Of a stretch of DNA of 13,966 bases, positions 1 to 6,297 are shown in pieces. The position numbers were made by a program, and so were the translations under genes. Source of the stretch: Rhodospirillales bacterium (GTDB taxonomy: Bacteria > Pseudomonadota > Alphaproteobacteria > Acetobacterales > Acetobacteraceae); the NCBI GenBank assembly GCA_018971905.1, contig JAGWZS010000021.1, positions 1 through 13,966 on the forward strand, in the 5' to 3' direction. The notes below the pieces were generated by a model. That model did not search any database and was not told the origin of the DNA. It worked only from the letters and a program-made list of their open reading frames with translations. The first letter of the stretch is position 1. Every line of letters begins with the position of its first letter.

Positions 1-119
1 AGCTTCTCGTCGAGATTCATCGAGAAGCCGGGGGATTGCTCGCCGTCACGCAGCGTCGTGTCAAAGATGATGACGCGGCTTGCGTCCATCTTGCCAAAAT
101 TAGGGTGGTTGATCGTCAT
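1..119 (-). CDS. leuA: 2-isopropylmalate synthase, N-terminal fragment (cut by window edge)
   Basis: LeuA condenses acetyl-CoA with 2-oxoisovalerate, the committed step of leucine synthesis in the cytoplasm. Only the first 39 codons are in the window, and the gene continues off the left edge. The translation contains [20 protein letters not shown], the N-terminal signature of the LeuA/HMGL TIM-barrel family. It includes the R-D pair (R24, D25) that helps hold the divalent metal and the 2-oxoacid, and the GEQSPG turn. The ATG at 119 is supported by a GGAG ribosome binding site at 130-127 with a 7-base spacer. Homocitrate synthase and citramalate synthase share the DTTLRDGEQ motif, but the sequence [15 protein letters not shown] is characteristic of LeuA. 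The branched-chain-rich leader upstream also fits leucine synthesis. Confidence 0.9.
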   Translation of the reverse strand, partial: MTINHPNFGKMDASRVIIFDTTLRDGEQSPGFSMNLDEK

Positions 120-159
120 AACTCTGCTCCGCATTCTGCCGGTGATGGTTTCTGGCATT

Positions 160-291
160 CCCCTGAGCGGCGGGCGCGGTATTCAGAACACGCGCGGAAG
201 GAACTTATCGCTCAGGGGCGGATAAGTCGAAGGAGCAGCCCAGCAAAGGTGGGGGCAAAAGCCATGCGGCTGCTTTAAGCGATTTACCCCC
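160..291 (-). promoter_or_regulatory. Structured leuA leader with mutually exclusive hairpins (attenuator candidate)
   Basis: In the leuA transcript three pairings can be read. Hairpin A pairs 291-283 with 259-251: nine pairs including five G-C and one G-U. Hairpin B pairs CTTATC (226-221) with GATAAG (209-204). Pairing C is a perfect 10-base match of CCCCTGAGCG (218-209) with CGCTCAGGGG (169-160) across a 39-base loop. B and C share bases around 209, and C uses the loop of B, so they exclude each other as in an attenuator. No run of U follows pairing C, so an ordinary intrinsic terminator is not seen. Control could instead act on translation or through Rho. The rest of the 302-base gap between leuA and the helicase gene holds only the candidate leader peptide and the helicase promoter. 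Confidence 0.4.
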
Positions 292-360
292 GCATAGCAA
301 GCAATTCTCCCGCCGCGGCGCACACAACAAATCAATTAATCGACTAACTATTAAAATCAT
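205..360 (-). CDS. Candidate leader peptide of leuA, rich in Leu/Ile/Val
   Basis: This is a 51-codon reading frame upstream of leuA on the same strand, too short for most gene callers. It begins MILIVSRLIDLLC: eight of the first thirteen residues are Leu, Ile or Val, and two of the leucine codons are TTA, which should be rare in a genome this GC-rich. That is the pattern expected of a classical ilv/leu attenuation leader. An AGG lies only 3 bases before the ATG, which is tight for a ribosome binding site. The stop codon (207-205) falls inside one arm of a hairpin that can be replaced by an alternative pairing further downstream. The AT-rich start of this stretch could by chance give such codons, and 51 codons is long for a leader peptide, so this remains a hypothesis. 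Confidence 0.4.
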   Translation of the reverse strand: MILIVSRLIDLLCAPRRENCLLCGGKSLKAAAWLLPPPLLGCSFDLSAPER

Positions 361-384
361 TTACCTGAACGAAGACTTCAGGAC

Positions 385-413
385 GAGACAAACCATGAAC
401 ACCATTTTATAAC
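385..413 (+). promoter_or_regulatory. Candidate sigma-70-type promoter of the helicase gene (leaderless mRNA)
   Basis: GAGACA (385-390, four of six matches to TTGACA) is followed after 17 bases by TATAAC (408-413). The predicted transcription start is about 420-422, at the ATG itself. There is no Shine-Dalgarno sequence before that ATG, and an in-frame stop at 410-412 rules out a longer protein, so a leaderless transcript is the simplest reading. The same AT-rich stretch read on the minus strand gives TATAAAAT (411-404), which might serve leuA, but I see no good minus-strand -35 box for it. Confidence 0.45.
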
Positions 414-421
414 CGCAACCG

Positions 422-3139
422 ATGCCGAGTCTCCCCGCCCTGCCCGCTCTGGCCGCCGGCCATGGCCGCGCCGTTCTGCTGGATGCGAACGGGGTGATCT
501 CCACCCTCAGACCCGGCACCGTGGCGCGCCAGGTGGGGGCCACCATCCCGCTTGTCATCCACACCCCTGCCACACTTAAACGCCTCGGCAACCCGGCCAT
601 CCAATTGCTGGACCTGCTGGAGCTATTCGCTTTCGTGCATCCCGCGCAAAGCCTGGCCCCCACCCCGGCGGGGTTTGCCAGGGCGCTGGAATTGCCGGTG
701 CCGCATTCGCTTGAATCCGCCGCCCAGGCTTTGCCGGAAATGGCGGCGTTGCTGCTCACCCAACTGGAAGCAGGCAAGAATACCCCCGCCAACCGGGATA
801 CGGCAGGACTGGCGGCGCGGATGGGCCAAGCGGGCTGGCTTTGGGCGCCCTACGTGCTCGCCGCCCTCGGCCAGCCGGACGCCCGGCCAGACGGCATGGC
901 CATGCGGCTCTGGAAACGCCTGCCGAAATGGGAGGAAACCGCCCCGCGCCCGCCGCCTTCCAGTTTTGCCGTCGCCCCGGCTGAGGCCCGCACCCGCCTG
1001 GCCAGCCTGCTCGGCCCCGCTGCCGAGCAACGCCCCGCCCAAGCAGATTTTTGCTCCGCTGCCACCGGCGCCTTCGCCCCGCGTGAGACTGAAGGTAGCC
1101 CGCAGGTGGTGCTGGCGGAAGCCGGCACCGGCACCGGGAAAACCATGGGCTACCTCGCCCCCGCCTCCCTCTGGGCCGAACGCAACAAAGGCGCGGTCTG
1201 GATCTCCACCTACACCCGCCACCTCCAGCGCCAGATTGAGCAGGAGGCCAGCCGCCTGCCCCCGGGCACGAACGTCGTGCTCCGCAAGGGGCGGGAAAAT
1301 TATCTCTGCCTGTTGAATTTCGAGGATGCGATGAACGCACAAACCCGCGCCATCCCGCTCGGCCTCATCGCCCGCTGGGCAGCGGCAAGTGCCGATGGCG
1401 ATCTGTTCGGCGGTGACCTTCCTGGCTGGTTCTCGGAACTTTATGGCCAAGGGCTGCTGGCCAGCATCGCTGATAGGCGCGGCGAATGCATCCACGCCGC
1501 CTGCCCGCATTTCTCCGCCTGTGTGATTGAGCGCGTAGTGCGCGACGCCCGCCAAGCGGATCTGGTCATCGCCAACCATGCGCTGGTCATGGCCCAGGCC
1601 GTCTGGGGCGGACTGGACGACGACAACGTGCCCACCCGCTATGTGTTCGATGAGGGCCACCATATTTTCGACGCGGCGGATTCTGCCTTCTCTGTCGAGC
1701 TTTCCGGCACCGCCATGGCCGAACTGCGCCGCTGGCTGCTGGGGGCTGAGGGCACACGCTCACGCGCGCGCGGCCTTTCGAAACGGCTGGAGGACATGGC
1801 GGCGGTTGATGAGGCTACTTATAAATTCATAGAGCAGGCCAATAAACTTGCGAAATGCCTTCCCGCTCCGTTGTTCTCCGTGCGGCTGGACCCGGAGCTG
1901 GCCTCGGACAAAAATCCGGCCGAGGAATGGCTCCGCACGCTTCGCACCCAGGCCCGCGCCCGCGCTACGGAACCCGACCTCGCCGCACCATCCACCTTCG
2001 AAACTGATCTGTACCCGCTGAACGAGGAGATCTTCGCTGCGGCCTGCAAACTTAGCCAGGCCATAGAACAACTCCGCACTCCGCTTGTGGCGTTGCGCGA
2101 GCGTATGCTGGAACGACTGGAAAACGAGCCGGACCTGGAGGAAACCATGCGCCAGCGGCTGGAGGGTACCGCCCGCAGCCTGAAACGCCGCGCCATAGAC
2201 CCGCTTTCCGCCTGGAAACGCATCCTCGACGGGCTTGAGTCCGAACCTGCCCCTGGCGAACGCCCCACCCGCGTGGCGTTTTTGCGCCTGGAGCGCGAGG
2301 CCGGAACGGATAAAGACATCGCCCTGCTCTCGCATCTTCTGGACCCCACGGAAGCCTTCACCCAATCCATCGCCGCCCCGGCACACGGGCTGCTCATCAC
2401 CTCCGCCACACTGCGTGACGGCACTGATCTTGAAGGAGCCTGGGAAAACGCCGAGGCCCGCACCGGCACCGCACATCTCGCCGCACCGGCGATCCGCGCC
2501 GCATTCGACAGCCCTTTCAATTACGGCGAGAGCACCCGCGTGGTACTGGTGTCAGACGTGAACACACAGGACATCGGGCAATTGGCCGGGGCATATAAAG
2601 CGTTGTTTGAGGCAACTGGCGGCGGCGGCCTGGGGTTGTTTACCGCCATCTCCCGCCTGCGTGCCGTGCACGCCAAAATCGCAGCACCTCTGGAGGAGAA
2701 AAACATCCCCCTCTACGCCCAGCATGTGGACGCAATGGATAACGCAACGTTAGTCGACATCTTCCGCGCAGAGGAGCATTCCTGCCTGCTGGGCACTGAT
2801 GCCATGCGCGACGGCGTGGATATTCCCGGCAATGCGCTGCGCCTGGTGGTGTTTGAGCGCACGCCATGGCCACGGCCTGATATTCTGCATCGCACGCGGC
2901 GCACCCATCTCTCCCACGGCGCGCCGAGGAATTACGACGACGCCATTGTGCGCCTGCGCCTGCGCCAAGCGTTCGGCCGCCTCATCCGCCGGGCGGACGA
3001 CAAAGGCGTATTCGTATTGCTGGACAAGCAATTTCCTTCCCGGCTGCTCACGGCGTTTCCGGAAGATGCACGGATTATCCGCTCGTCATTATCCGATGCC
3101 ATTACCGGCATCGGGCAGTTTTTAAGAGAACCAGCCTGA
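422..3139 (+). CDS. DinG/XPD-family iron-sulfur ATP-dependent DNA helicase
   Basis: A 905-residue superfamily 2 helicase of the DinG/XPD group, which uses ATP to unwind DNA 5' to 3' in repair and in resolving blocked structures. Visible motifs are Walker A AGTGTGKT (234-241), the DEAH-type box DEGH (410-413), the SAT motif (661-663), a TDAMRDGVDIPG segment and motif VI QAFGRLIR (849-856). Four cysteines, C296, C356, C361 and C367, lie between the Walker motifs as the 4Fe-4S ligands do in DinG and XPD. The N-terminal about 150 residues carry no intact nuclease motif; a segment LLDLLELFAFVHP faintly recalls the DnaQ exonuclease domain of Gram-positive DinG, but this is weak. The first possible start is the ATG at 422, after an in-frame stop at 410. 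E. coli DinG is shorter (about 716 residues), so this is the longer alphaproteobacterial form. Confidence 0.9.
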   Translation: MPSLPALPALAAGHGRAVLLDANGVISTLRPGTVARQVGATIPLVIHTPATLKRLGNPAIQLLDLLELFAFVHPAQSLAPTPAGFARALELPVPHSLESAAQALPEMAALLLTQLEAGKNTPANRDTAGLAARMGQAGWLWAPYVLAALGQPDARPDGMAMRLWKRLPKWEETAPRPPPSSFAVAPAEARTRLASLLGPAAEQRPAQADFCSAATGAFAPRETEGSPQVVLAEAGTGTGKTMGYLAPASLWAERNKGAVWISTYTRHLQRQIEQEASRLPPGTNVVLRKGRENYLCLLNFEDAMNAQTRAIPLGLIARWAAASADGDLFGGDLPGWFSELYGQGLLASIADRRGECIHAACPHFSACVIERVVRDARQADLVIANHALVMAQAVWGGLDDDNVPTRYVFDEGHHIFDAADSAFSVELSGTAMAELRRWLLGAEGTRSRARGLSKRLEDMAAVDEATYKFIEQANKLAKCLPAPLFSVRLDPELASDKNPAEEWLRTLRTQARARATEPDLAAPSTFETDLYPLNEEIFAAACKLSQAIEQLRTPLVALRERMLERLENEPDLEETMRQRLEGTARSLKRRAIDPLSAWKRILDGLESEPAPGERPTRVAFLRLEREAGTDKDIALLSHLLDPTEAFTQSIAAPAHGLLITSATLRDGTDLEGAWENAEARTGTAHLAAPAIRAAFDSPFNYGESTRVVLVSDVNTQDIGQLAGAYKALFEATGGGGLGLFTAISRLRAVHAKIAAPLEEKNIPLYAQHVDAMDNATLVDIFRAEEHSCLLGTDAMRDGVDIPGNALRLVVFERTPWPRPDILHRTRRTHLSHGAPRNYDDAIVRLRLRQAFGRLIRRADDKGVFVLLDKQFPSRLLTAFPEDARIIRSSLSDAITGIGQFLREPA

Positions 3140-3177
3140 CCCCGTTCCCCATCTTTCGATAAGAGAGAATTCGAATC

Positions 3178-3570
3178 TTAGGCGATGATCGCGCTGATTT
3201 TTTTTACCAGCCCATCCAATGAAAAAGGCTTGGTGATTATGTTGGCGCCACCAAATCCAGAGCCGGTTAAGCCTATATCGATATTGTGGGCATAGCCTGT
3301 CATGAACAGAATCTTCAGCTCCGGGCGCAATTGTTTTGCTGCCTCCGCCAGTTCGCGGCCATTTTGCCCTGGAAGGGTTATATCTGTCAGCAGCAGTGAG
3401 ATTCGGCCCGGTGCCTTCAGAATCCCAAGCGCCGCCGGCGCATCACCCGCCTCAAACGTGATATAGCCGTGCTCTTTCAGGGTTTCGGTAACGAGCATCC
3501 GTATCGTTGGCTCGTCATCAACGACCAAGATCGTCTCCCGATCTGGTTCAACTATCTCGTTGTCCTGCAT
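3178..3570 (-). CDS. CheY-like single-domain response regulator
   Basis: A 130-residue receiver domain with no output domain. The acidic pair D18-D19, the phosphoacceptor D63 (in LLLTDITLPGQNG), the switch residue T91 and the invariant K114 (in TKPF) are all present, so it should accept phosphate from a histidine kinase. The DITLPGQNG / MTGYA style resembles receiver domains that accompany PAS-type hybrid kinases in alphaproteobacteria. No kinase is encoded in the window, so it is an orphan here. I chose the ATG at 3570 because GGAG (3580-3577) lies 6 bases before it; a TTG at 3615 would add 15 residues with no family support. It lies downstream of rlmB on the same strand, and its stop is 38 bases from the convergent helicase stop. 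Its output partner is unknown. Confidence 0.85.
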   Translation of the reverse strand: MQDNEIVEPDRETILVVDDEPTIRMLVTETLKEHGYITFEAGDAPAALGILKAPGRISLLLTDITLPGQNGRELAEAAKQLRPELKILFMTGYAHNIDIGLTGSGFGGANIITKPFSLDGLVKKISAIIA

Positions 3571-3616
3571 ACGCCACTCCAGGCCGGGTTTTATCCCAGC
3601 GCTCCGAGTGAGCAAG

Positions 3617-3648
3617 CATAATCGTGACCTTTGGCGGTCACGATTATG
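3617..3648. repeat. Perfect 13-bp inverted repeat between rlmB and the response regulator
   Basis: CATAATCGTGACC (3617-3629) and GGTCACGATTATG (3636-3648) are exact inverted copies around a 6-base loop (3630-3635). As RNA from the minus strand this is a strong hairpin starting 4 bases after the rlmB stop. No T-run follows, so it is not a canonical intrinsic terminator. It could end or protect the rlmB 3' end, or be a protein-binding dyad upstream of the response regulator, whose start lies 47 bases downstream. Confidence 0.7.
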
Positions 3649-3651
3649 TAA

Positions 3652-4515
3652 TCAGCCTGCCCTCGTCAACTCGTACAAGGCAACGGCGCCGGCAGCGGAA
3701 ACATTCAGGCTTTCCATTCCACCGGGCATTGCAAGGGCGCAGATTTCATCGCAAGTTTCACGTGTAAGGCGGCGCATCCCCTCGCCTTCATTCCCAAGCA
3801 CGAGCGCCACGCGGCGCCCGGCAAAACTCTCGCCGCGCAGCTTGGTCTGCGCCTGGCCGTCCAACCCCACCACCCAGACATCGGCAGATTTCAATACGAT
3901 CAGTGCACGTGATATGTTGGTGATTCGTAGCAGCGGAATTGTCTCCAGCGCGCCAGACGCGGCCTTGGCCAGTGCGCCGGTTTCCTCTGGCGCATTGCGG
4001 TCTTGTGCGATGATGGCACAAGCACCAAAGGCTTGGGCCGTGCGCATTAACGCCCCCACATTGCGGGGATCAAAAATCTGGTCCAGCACCAGAACCGGAC
4101 CAGGGCGCTTGAGCGCATCCTGCAAAGCCGGGGTGGACAATTGATCCGCCAGCAGGGCAATCCCCTGATGCACAATGCCTGAACCAGGCCGGGCACCAAG
4201 AAGCTGGTCGATTTTCTCACGCGGCGTGATCTCTGGGCGGACTGGCCAAGGAAGCGGGCACTCAGCCGCCAGACTCGCCTGTGCCTCCTCAGTTATAACC
4301 AGCCGGCGCAGCAGCCGGGCGGGGTTCTTCAGCGCCGCCGCCACCGCGTGGGTGCCATAAAGCCATACCGCCCCCGCTGGCGCGCCGCCGCCCCGGCGCG
4401 GTTCGGCACGGCTGGCATTGCCGCCACGCCAATGTGTGGGTTGCGCTGGCCTTTCCTCGCCGCCGTGGCGGTGCTTAGGGCCATTTTTACCAGAGGGTGG
4501 GCGATTTTGAACCAT
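3652..4515 (-). CDS. rlmB: 23S rRNA (guanosine-2'-O)-methyltransferase RlmB, TrmH/SpoU family
   Basis: RlmB uses S-adenosylmethionine to 2'-O-methylate a guanosine in the peptidyl-transferase region of 23S rRNA (G2251 in E. coli). The 287-residue protein has a basic, low-complexity N-terminal tail (1-48), a SpoU substrate-binding domain (about 50-125) and a knotted SPOUT catalytic domain. The three SPOUT motifs are clear: DQIFDPRNVGALMRTA (145-160, with N152 and R158), LVLGNEGEGMRRLTRE (238-253, with E243) and MPGGMESLNVSAAGAVALYE (263-282, with S269, N271 and S273). These match the catalytic and knot residues of E. coli RlmB. The extended basic tail is about 40 residues longer than E. coli RlmB, as is common in alphaproteobacteria. 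The ATG at 4515 has GAGGG 4 bases upstream. The gene diverges from tRNA-Tyr, 68 bases away. A TrmH-type tRNA methylase is less likely given the fit to RlmB. Confidence 0.88.
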   Translation of the reverse strand: MVQNRPPSGKNGPKHRHGGEERPAQPTHWRGGNASRAEPRRGGGAPAGAVWLYGTHAVAAALKNPARLLRRLVITEEAQASLAAECPLPWPVRPEITPREKIDQLLGARPGSGIVHQGIALLADQLSTPALQDALKRPGPVLVLDQIFDPRNVGALMRTAQAFGACAIIAQDRNAPEETGALAKAASGALETIPLLRITNISRALIVLKSADVWVVGLDGQAQTKLRGESFAGRRVALVLGNEGEGMRRLTRETCDEICALAMPGGMESLNVSAAGAVALYELTRAG

Positions 4516-4543
4516 GCGCCCTCACTATCTCCCCCCCATTGCG

Positions 4544-4572
4544 TTGACAACCAGCCCCGTCCCGTTGCATGT
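4544..4572 (+). promoter_or_regulatory. Candidate promoter of tRNA-Tyr
   Basis: A perfect TTGACA (4544-4549) ends 34 bases before the mature tRNA 5' end. The -10 position after a 17-base spacer (4567-4572, GCATGT) is a poor match, though a strong -35 with a weak -10 is common for alphaproteobacterial stable-RNA promoters. The transcription start would be about 4578-4580. Confidence 0.45.
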
Positions 4573-4583
4573 GGCGCTCACAC

Positions 4584-4669
4584 GGAAGGGTGCCCGAGTG
4601 GCTAAAGGGGACGGACTGTAAATCCGTTGGCGTGCGCCTACGTTGGTTCGAATCCAACCCCTTCCACCA
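4584..4669 (+). tRNA. tRNA-Tyr, anticodon GTA
   Basis: An 86-base class II tRNA. The acceptor stem GGAAGGG (4584-4590) pairs with CCCTTCC (4659-4665), followed by discriminator A4666 and an encoded CCA (4667-4669). The anticodon stem ACGGA/TCCGT holds loop CTGTAAA with anticodon GTA at 4618-4620. The long variable arm (about 4628-4640) and the GTTCGAA T-loop are as expected of bacterial tRNA-Tyr. An AT-rich stretch with a T6 run follows (4670-4681) but has no clear stem. I see no copy of the tRNA 3' end nearby that would suggest an integrated element. Confidence 0.97.
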
Positions 4670-4743
4670 TTAAATTTTTTAATTGCATCAATATATTATC
4701 TTCCAGCAGCCATGCCGAAGTCCAAAACCGGCTTCGCCTGACC

Positions 4744-4757
4744 GCGCAAGCTTGCGC
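4744..4757. repeat. Perfect 14-bp palindrome upstream of the MFS gene
   Basis: GCGCAAGCTTGCGC is an exact palindrome centred on AAGCTT. It lies 4 bases before the candidate -35 box of the efflux pump gene, a usual position for a dimeric regulator's operator. No regulator gene is adjacent, so the binding protein, if any, is unknown, and chance remains possible for a single 14-base palindrome. Confidence 0.4.
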
Positions 4758-4761
4758 CCGG

Positions 4762-4790
4762 TTGAGCAGAACAGCAGCTTGGGATACCAA
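4762..4790 (+). promoter_or_regulatory. Candidate promoter of the MFS transporter gene
   Basis: TTGAGC (4762-4767) and TACCAA (4785-4790) are separated by 17 bases. The -35 is good and the -10 weak (three of six). It would start transcription near 4797, about 20 bases before the MFS start codon. Confidence 0.35.
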
Positions 4791-4815
4791 AGCCTTGCCC
4801 GGCGAGGAGCCCAGG

Positions 4816-6042
4816 ATGCCCCATACAATTCCGTTTTTCGGCCGGTTCCATGCACCTGGCCCAGAGCGGTGGAATCGAAACCTTGTCGTGTGTGCTCTTG
4901 GCAGCTTCACGACGATTGTGGCGATGACGCTGCTGCTGCCTTTCCTGCCGGTGTACGTGCAGGAGCTTGGCGTGTCGGGCCATGCCGCCATCGCCGAATG
5001 GTCCGGCCTTGCCTACGGCGCGACGTTTTTTACCGCGGGGCTGACCGCGCCGCTTTGGGGCCGGCTTGCCGACCGGTTCGGCCGCAAGCTCATGCTCATC
5101 CGCGCCAGCCTGGGAATGGCCATCGCCATGTCGTTGATCGGCATGGCGCATAATGTGATGGAACTCGTGGCATTCCGGCTGCTCGCCGGGCTGTTGGGAG
5201 GCTACGCCTCAGGATGCATGGCCTTGATTGCCGCGCAAACACCCAAGGAACGCGCGGGCTGGGCCCTGGGTGTGGTGGCCACAGGAAGCATGGCTGGCAA
5301 TCTGGCTGGCCCATTAATTGGCGGAACATTGCCGCCGATTATTGGCATCCGCGCCACCTTCCTGCTCGCGGGCGCCGTGATTTTCGTCACATTTCTTGCC
5401 ACCACTTTCCTCATCCGCGAGGAAAGACGGCCAGTTTCAGCGGCCCGCGGCAAAAGCGGCGGACAGTGGAAGAAAATTCCCGTGAAGGGGCCCGTAGCCG
5501 TTATGCTGGCCACGGGCTTTCTGCTCATGTTCGCCACTATGTCGATCGAGCCGATTATCACGGTTTACGTGGCACAATTGGTGCCGCAGAAGCACGTTAT
5601 TTTTGTTGCCGGCCTCGTAATGGCGGCGGCGGCCCTTGGCGCCGTTGTGTCGTCAAGCAGGCTCGGGCATTTGGCAGACCGTATCGGCTATCCTCCCGTC
5701 ATATCCGCCTGCCTTGGCACAGCCGCCATCCTGCTTATTCCCCAGGCGTTCGTTACGGCGGGGTGGCAGCTTATCCTGTTGCGTTTTTTCATGGGTCTGG
5801 CTTTGGGTGGGCTTTTGCCCTGCATCGCCGCGGTGATCCGCCATAGCGTCCCGCAAGAGATGCTCGCCGGAACAATGGGCTATTCGATCTCTTCGCAATA
5901 TGCCGGGCAGGTTCTCGGGCCCATCGGCGGCGGCTTTATAGGGGGGCATATCGGCATGGCCGCCGTATTTTTAATCACCTCAGGGCTTATGGCCGCCGGG
6001 GCTGGCGCCAACTGGCTTGCCACCCGCGCGCCGCACCCTTGA
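4816..6042 (+). CDS. MdtG-like MFS drug efflux transporter (DHA1 type)
   Basis: A 408-residue major facilitator permease of the inner membrane, expected to have 12 helices and to export small toxic compounds by drug/proton antiport. From residue 19 the sequence WNRNLVVCALGSFTT, then LLLPFLPVYVQELGVSGH, follows E. coli MdtG closely as I remember it. The loop 2-3 motif A is GRLADRFGRK (82-91) and motif C-like glycine-rich stretches follow (GLLGGYASG, GSMAGNLAGPLIGG). A second motif A relic, LGHLADRIG, begins the C-terminal half, as usual for this fold. The ATG at 4816 is chosen because GAGGAG (4804-4809) sits 6 bases before it; extending to 4627 would run the protein into the tRNA gene. E. coli MdtG is linked to fosfomycin and deoxycholate tolerance, but the substrate here cannot be predicted. 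Confidence 0.85.
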   Translation: MPHTIPFFGRFHAPGPERWNRNLVVCALGSFTTIVAMTLLLPFLPVYVQELGVSGHAAIAEWSGLAYGATFFTAGLTAPLWGRLADRFGRKLMLIRASLGMAIAMSLIGMAHNVMELVAFRLLAGLLGGYASGCMALIAAQTPKERAGWALGVVATGSMAGNLAGPLIGGTLPPIIGIRATFLLAGAVIFVTFLATTFLIREERRPVSAARGKSGGQWKKIPVKGPVAVMLATGFLLMFATMSIEPIITVYVAQLVPQKHVIFVAGLVMAAAALGAVVSSSRLGHLADRIGYPPVISACLGTAAILLIPQAFVTAGWQLILLRFFMGLALGGLLPCIAAVIRHSVPQEMLAGTMGYSISSQYAGQVLGPIGGGFIGGHIGMAAVFLITSGLMAAGAGANWLATRAPHP

Positions 6043-6099
6043 CCGCGCCCGTCTCCGTTCTAAATCGAAATGGCCGCTGTCCTGAAAGGAGACCCAGAC

Positions 6100-6279
6100 A
6101 TGACCGCGCAGGTTTGCACAACCATCACATCCCAGGTTGAAGCCGCCGCCTGCACCACCTCGTCGCCGCCTATAGTCTGGCATATGGTGCCACTTCCGCC
6201 TTTGGCCACGGAATGGATTCTGGTTCTCCTGACCATGTTGCTCGCCACTCTTCTCGTGGACAGGATCGTGAAAAAATAG
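6100..6279 (+). CDS. Small tail-anchored membrane protein with IPTL-CTERM-like end
   Basis: A 59-residue protein of unknown function. The N-terminal part (1-27) is Thr/Ser/Ala-rich with two CTT triplets (C6, C18) and no signal peptide. Residues 30-40 read VPLPPLATEWI, then a hydrophobic helix LVLLTMLLATLLV and a basic end DRIVKK. Proline-Leu, Glu-Trp, helix, basic tail is the layout of IPTL-CTERM/PEP-CTERM sorting signals, but those proteins carry a signal peptide, which this one lacks. It may simply be a single-pass inner-membrane protein with its N-terminus in the cytoplasm. AAGGAG (6086-6091) lies 8 bases before the ATG at 6100, which favours that start over the upstream in-frame ATG at 6070. 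It follows the MFS gene by 57 bases and may share its transcript. Confidence 0.6.
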   Translation: MTAQVCTTITSQVEAAACTTSSPPIVWHMVPLPPLATEWILVLLTMLLATLLVDRIVKK

Positions 6280-6297
6280 CGGGTTTGAACGGCTCAT

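Noticed and set aside
36..278. 80-codon plus-strand frame at the left end
   Set aside because: It runs antisense through the leuA start and leader, and its sequence resembles no protein family I know; leuA on the minus strand is clear.
623..1663. 346-codon minus-strand frame inside the helicase gene
   Set aside because: Long antisense frames are common in GC-rich genes; the plus-strand frame carries all helicase motifs and this one has Gly/Ala/Arg-rich low-complexity sequence.
4670..4683. Intrinsic terminator after tRNA-Tyr
   Set aside because: A T6 run is present but the only pairing is a weak A/T one, so I do not call it.
4627..4815. N-terminal extension of the MFS protein by 63 residues
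   Set aside because: It would begin inside tRNA-Tyr, and the ATG at 4816 has a GAGGAG ribosome site and matches the family N-terminus.
4584..4815. tRNA-Tyr as an integration site of a mobile element
   Set aside because: No integrase gene and no repeated copy of the tRNA 3' end in the window.
6271..6297. Intrinsic terminator at the end of the sulfotransferase operon
   Set aside because: There is a run of six T on the minus strand (6276-6271), but only a 3-bp stem precedes it.
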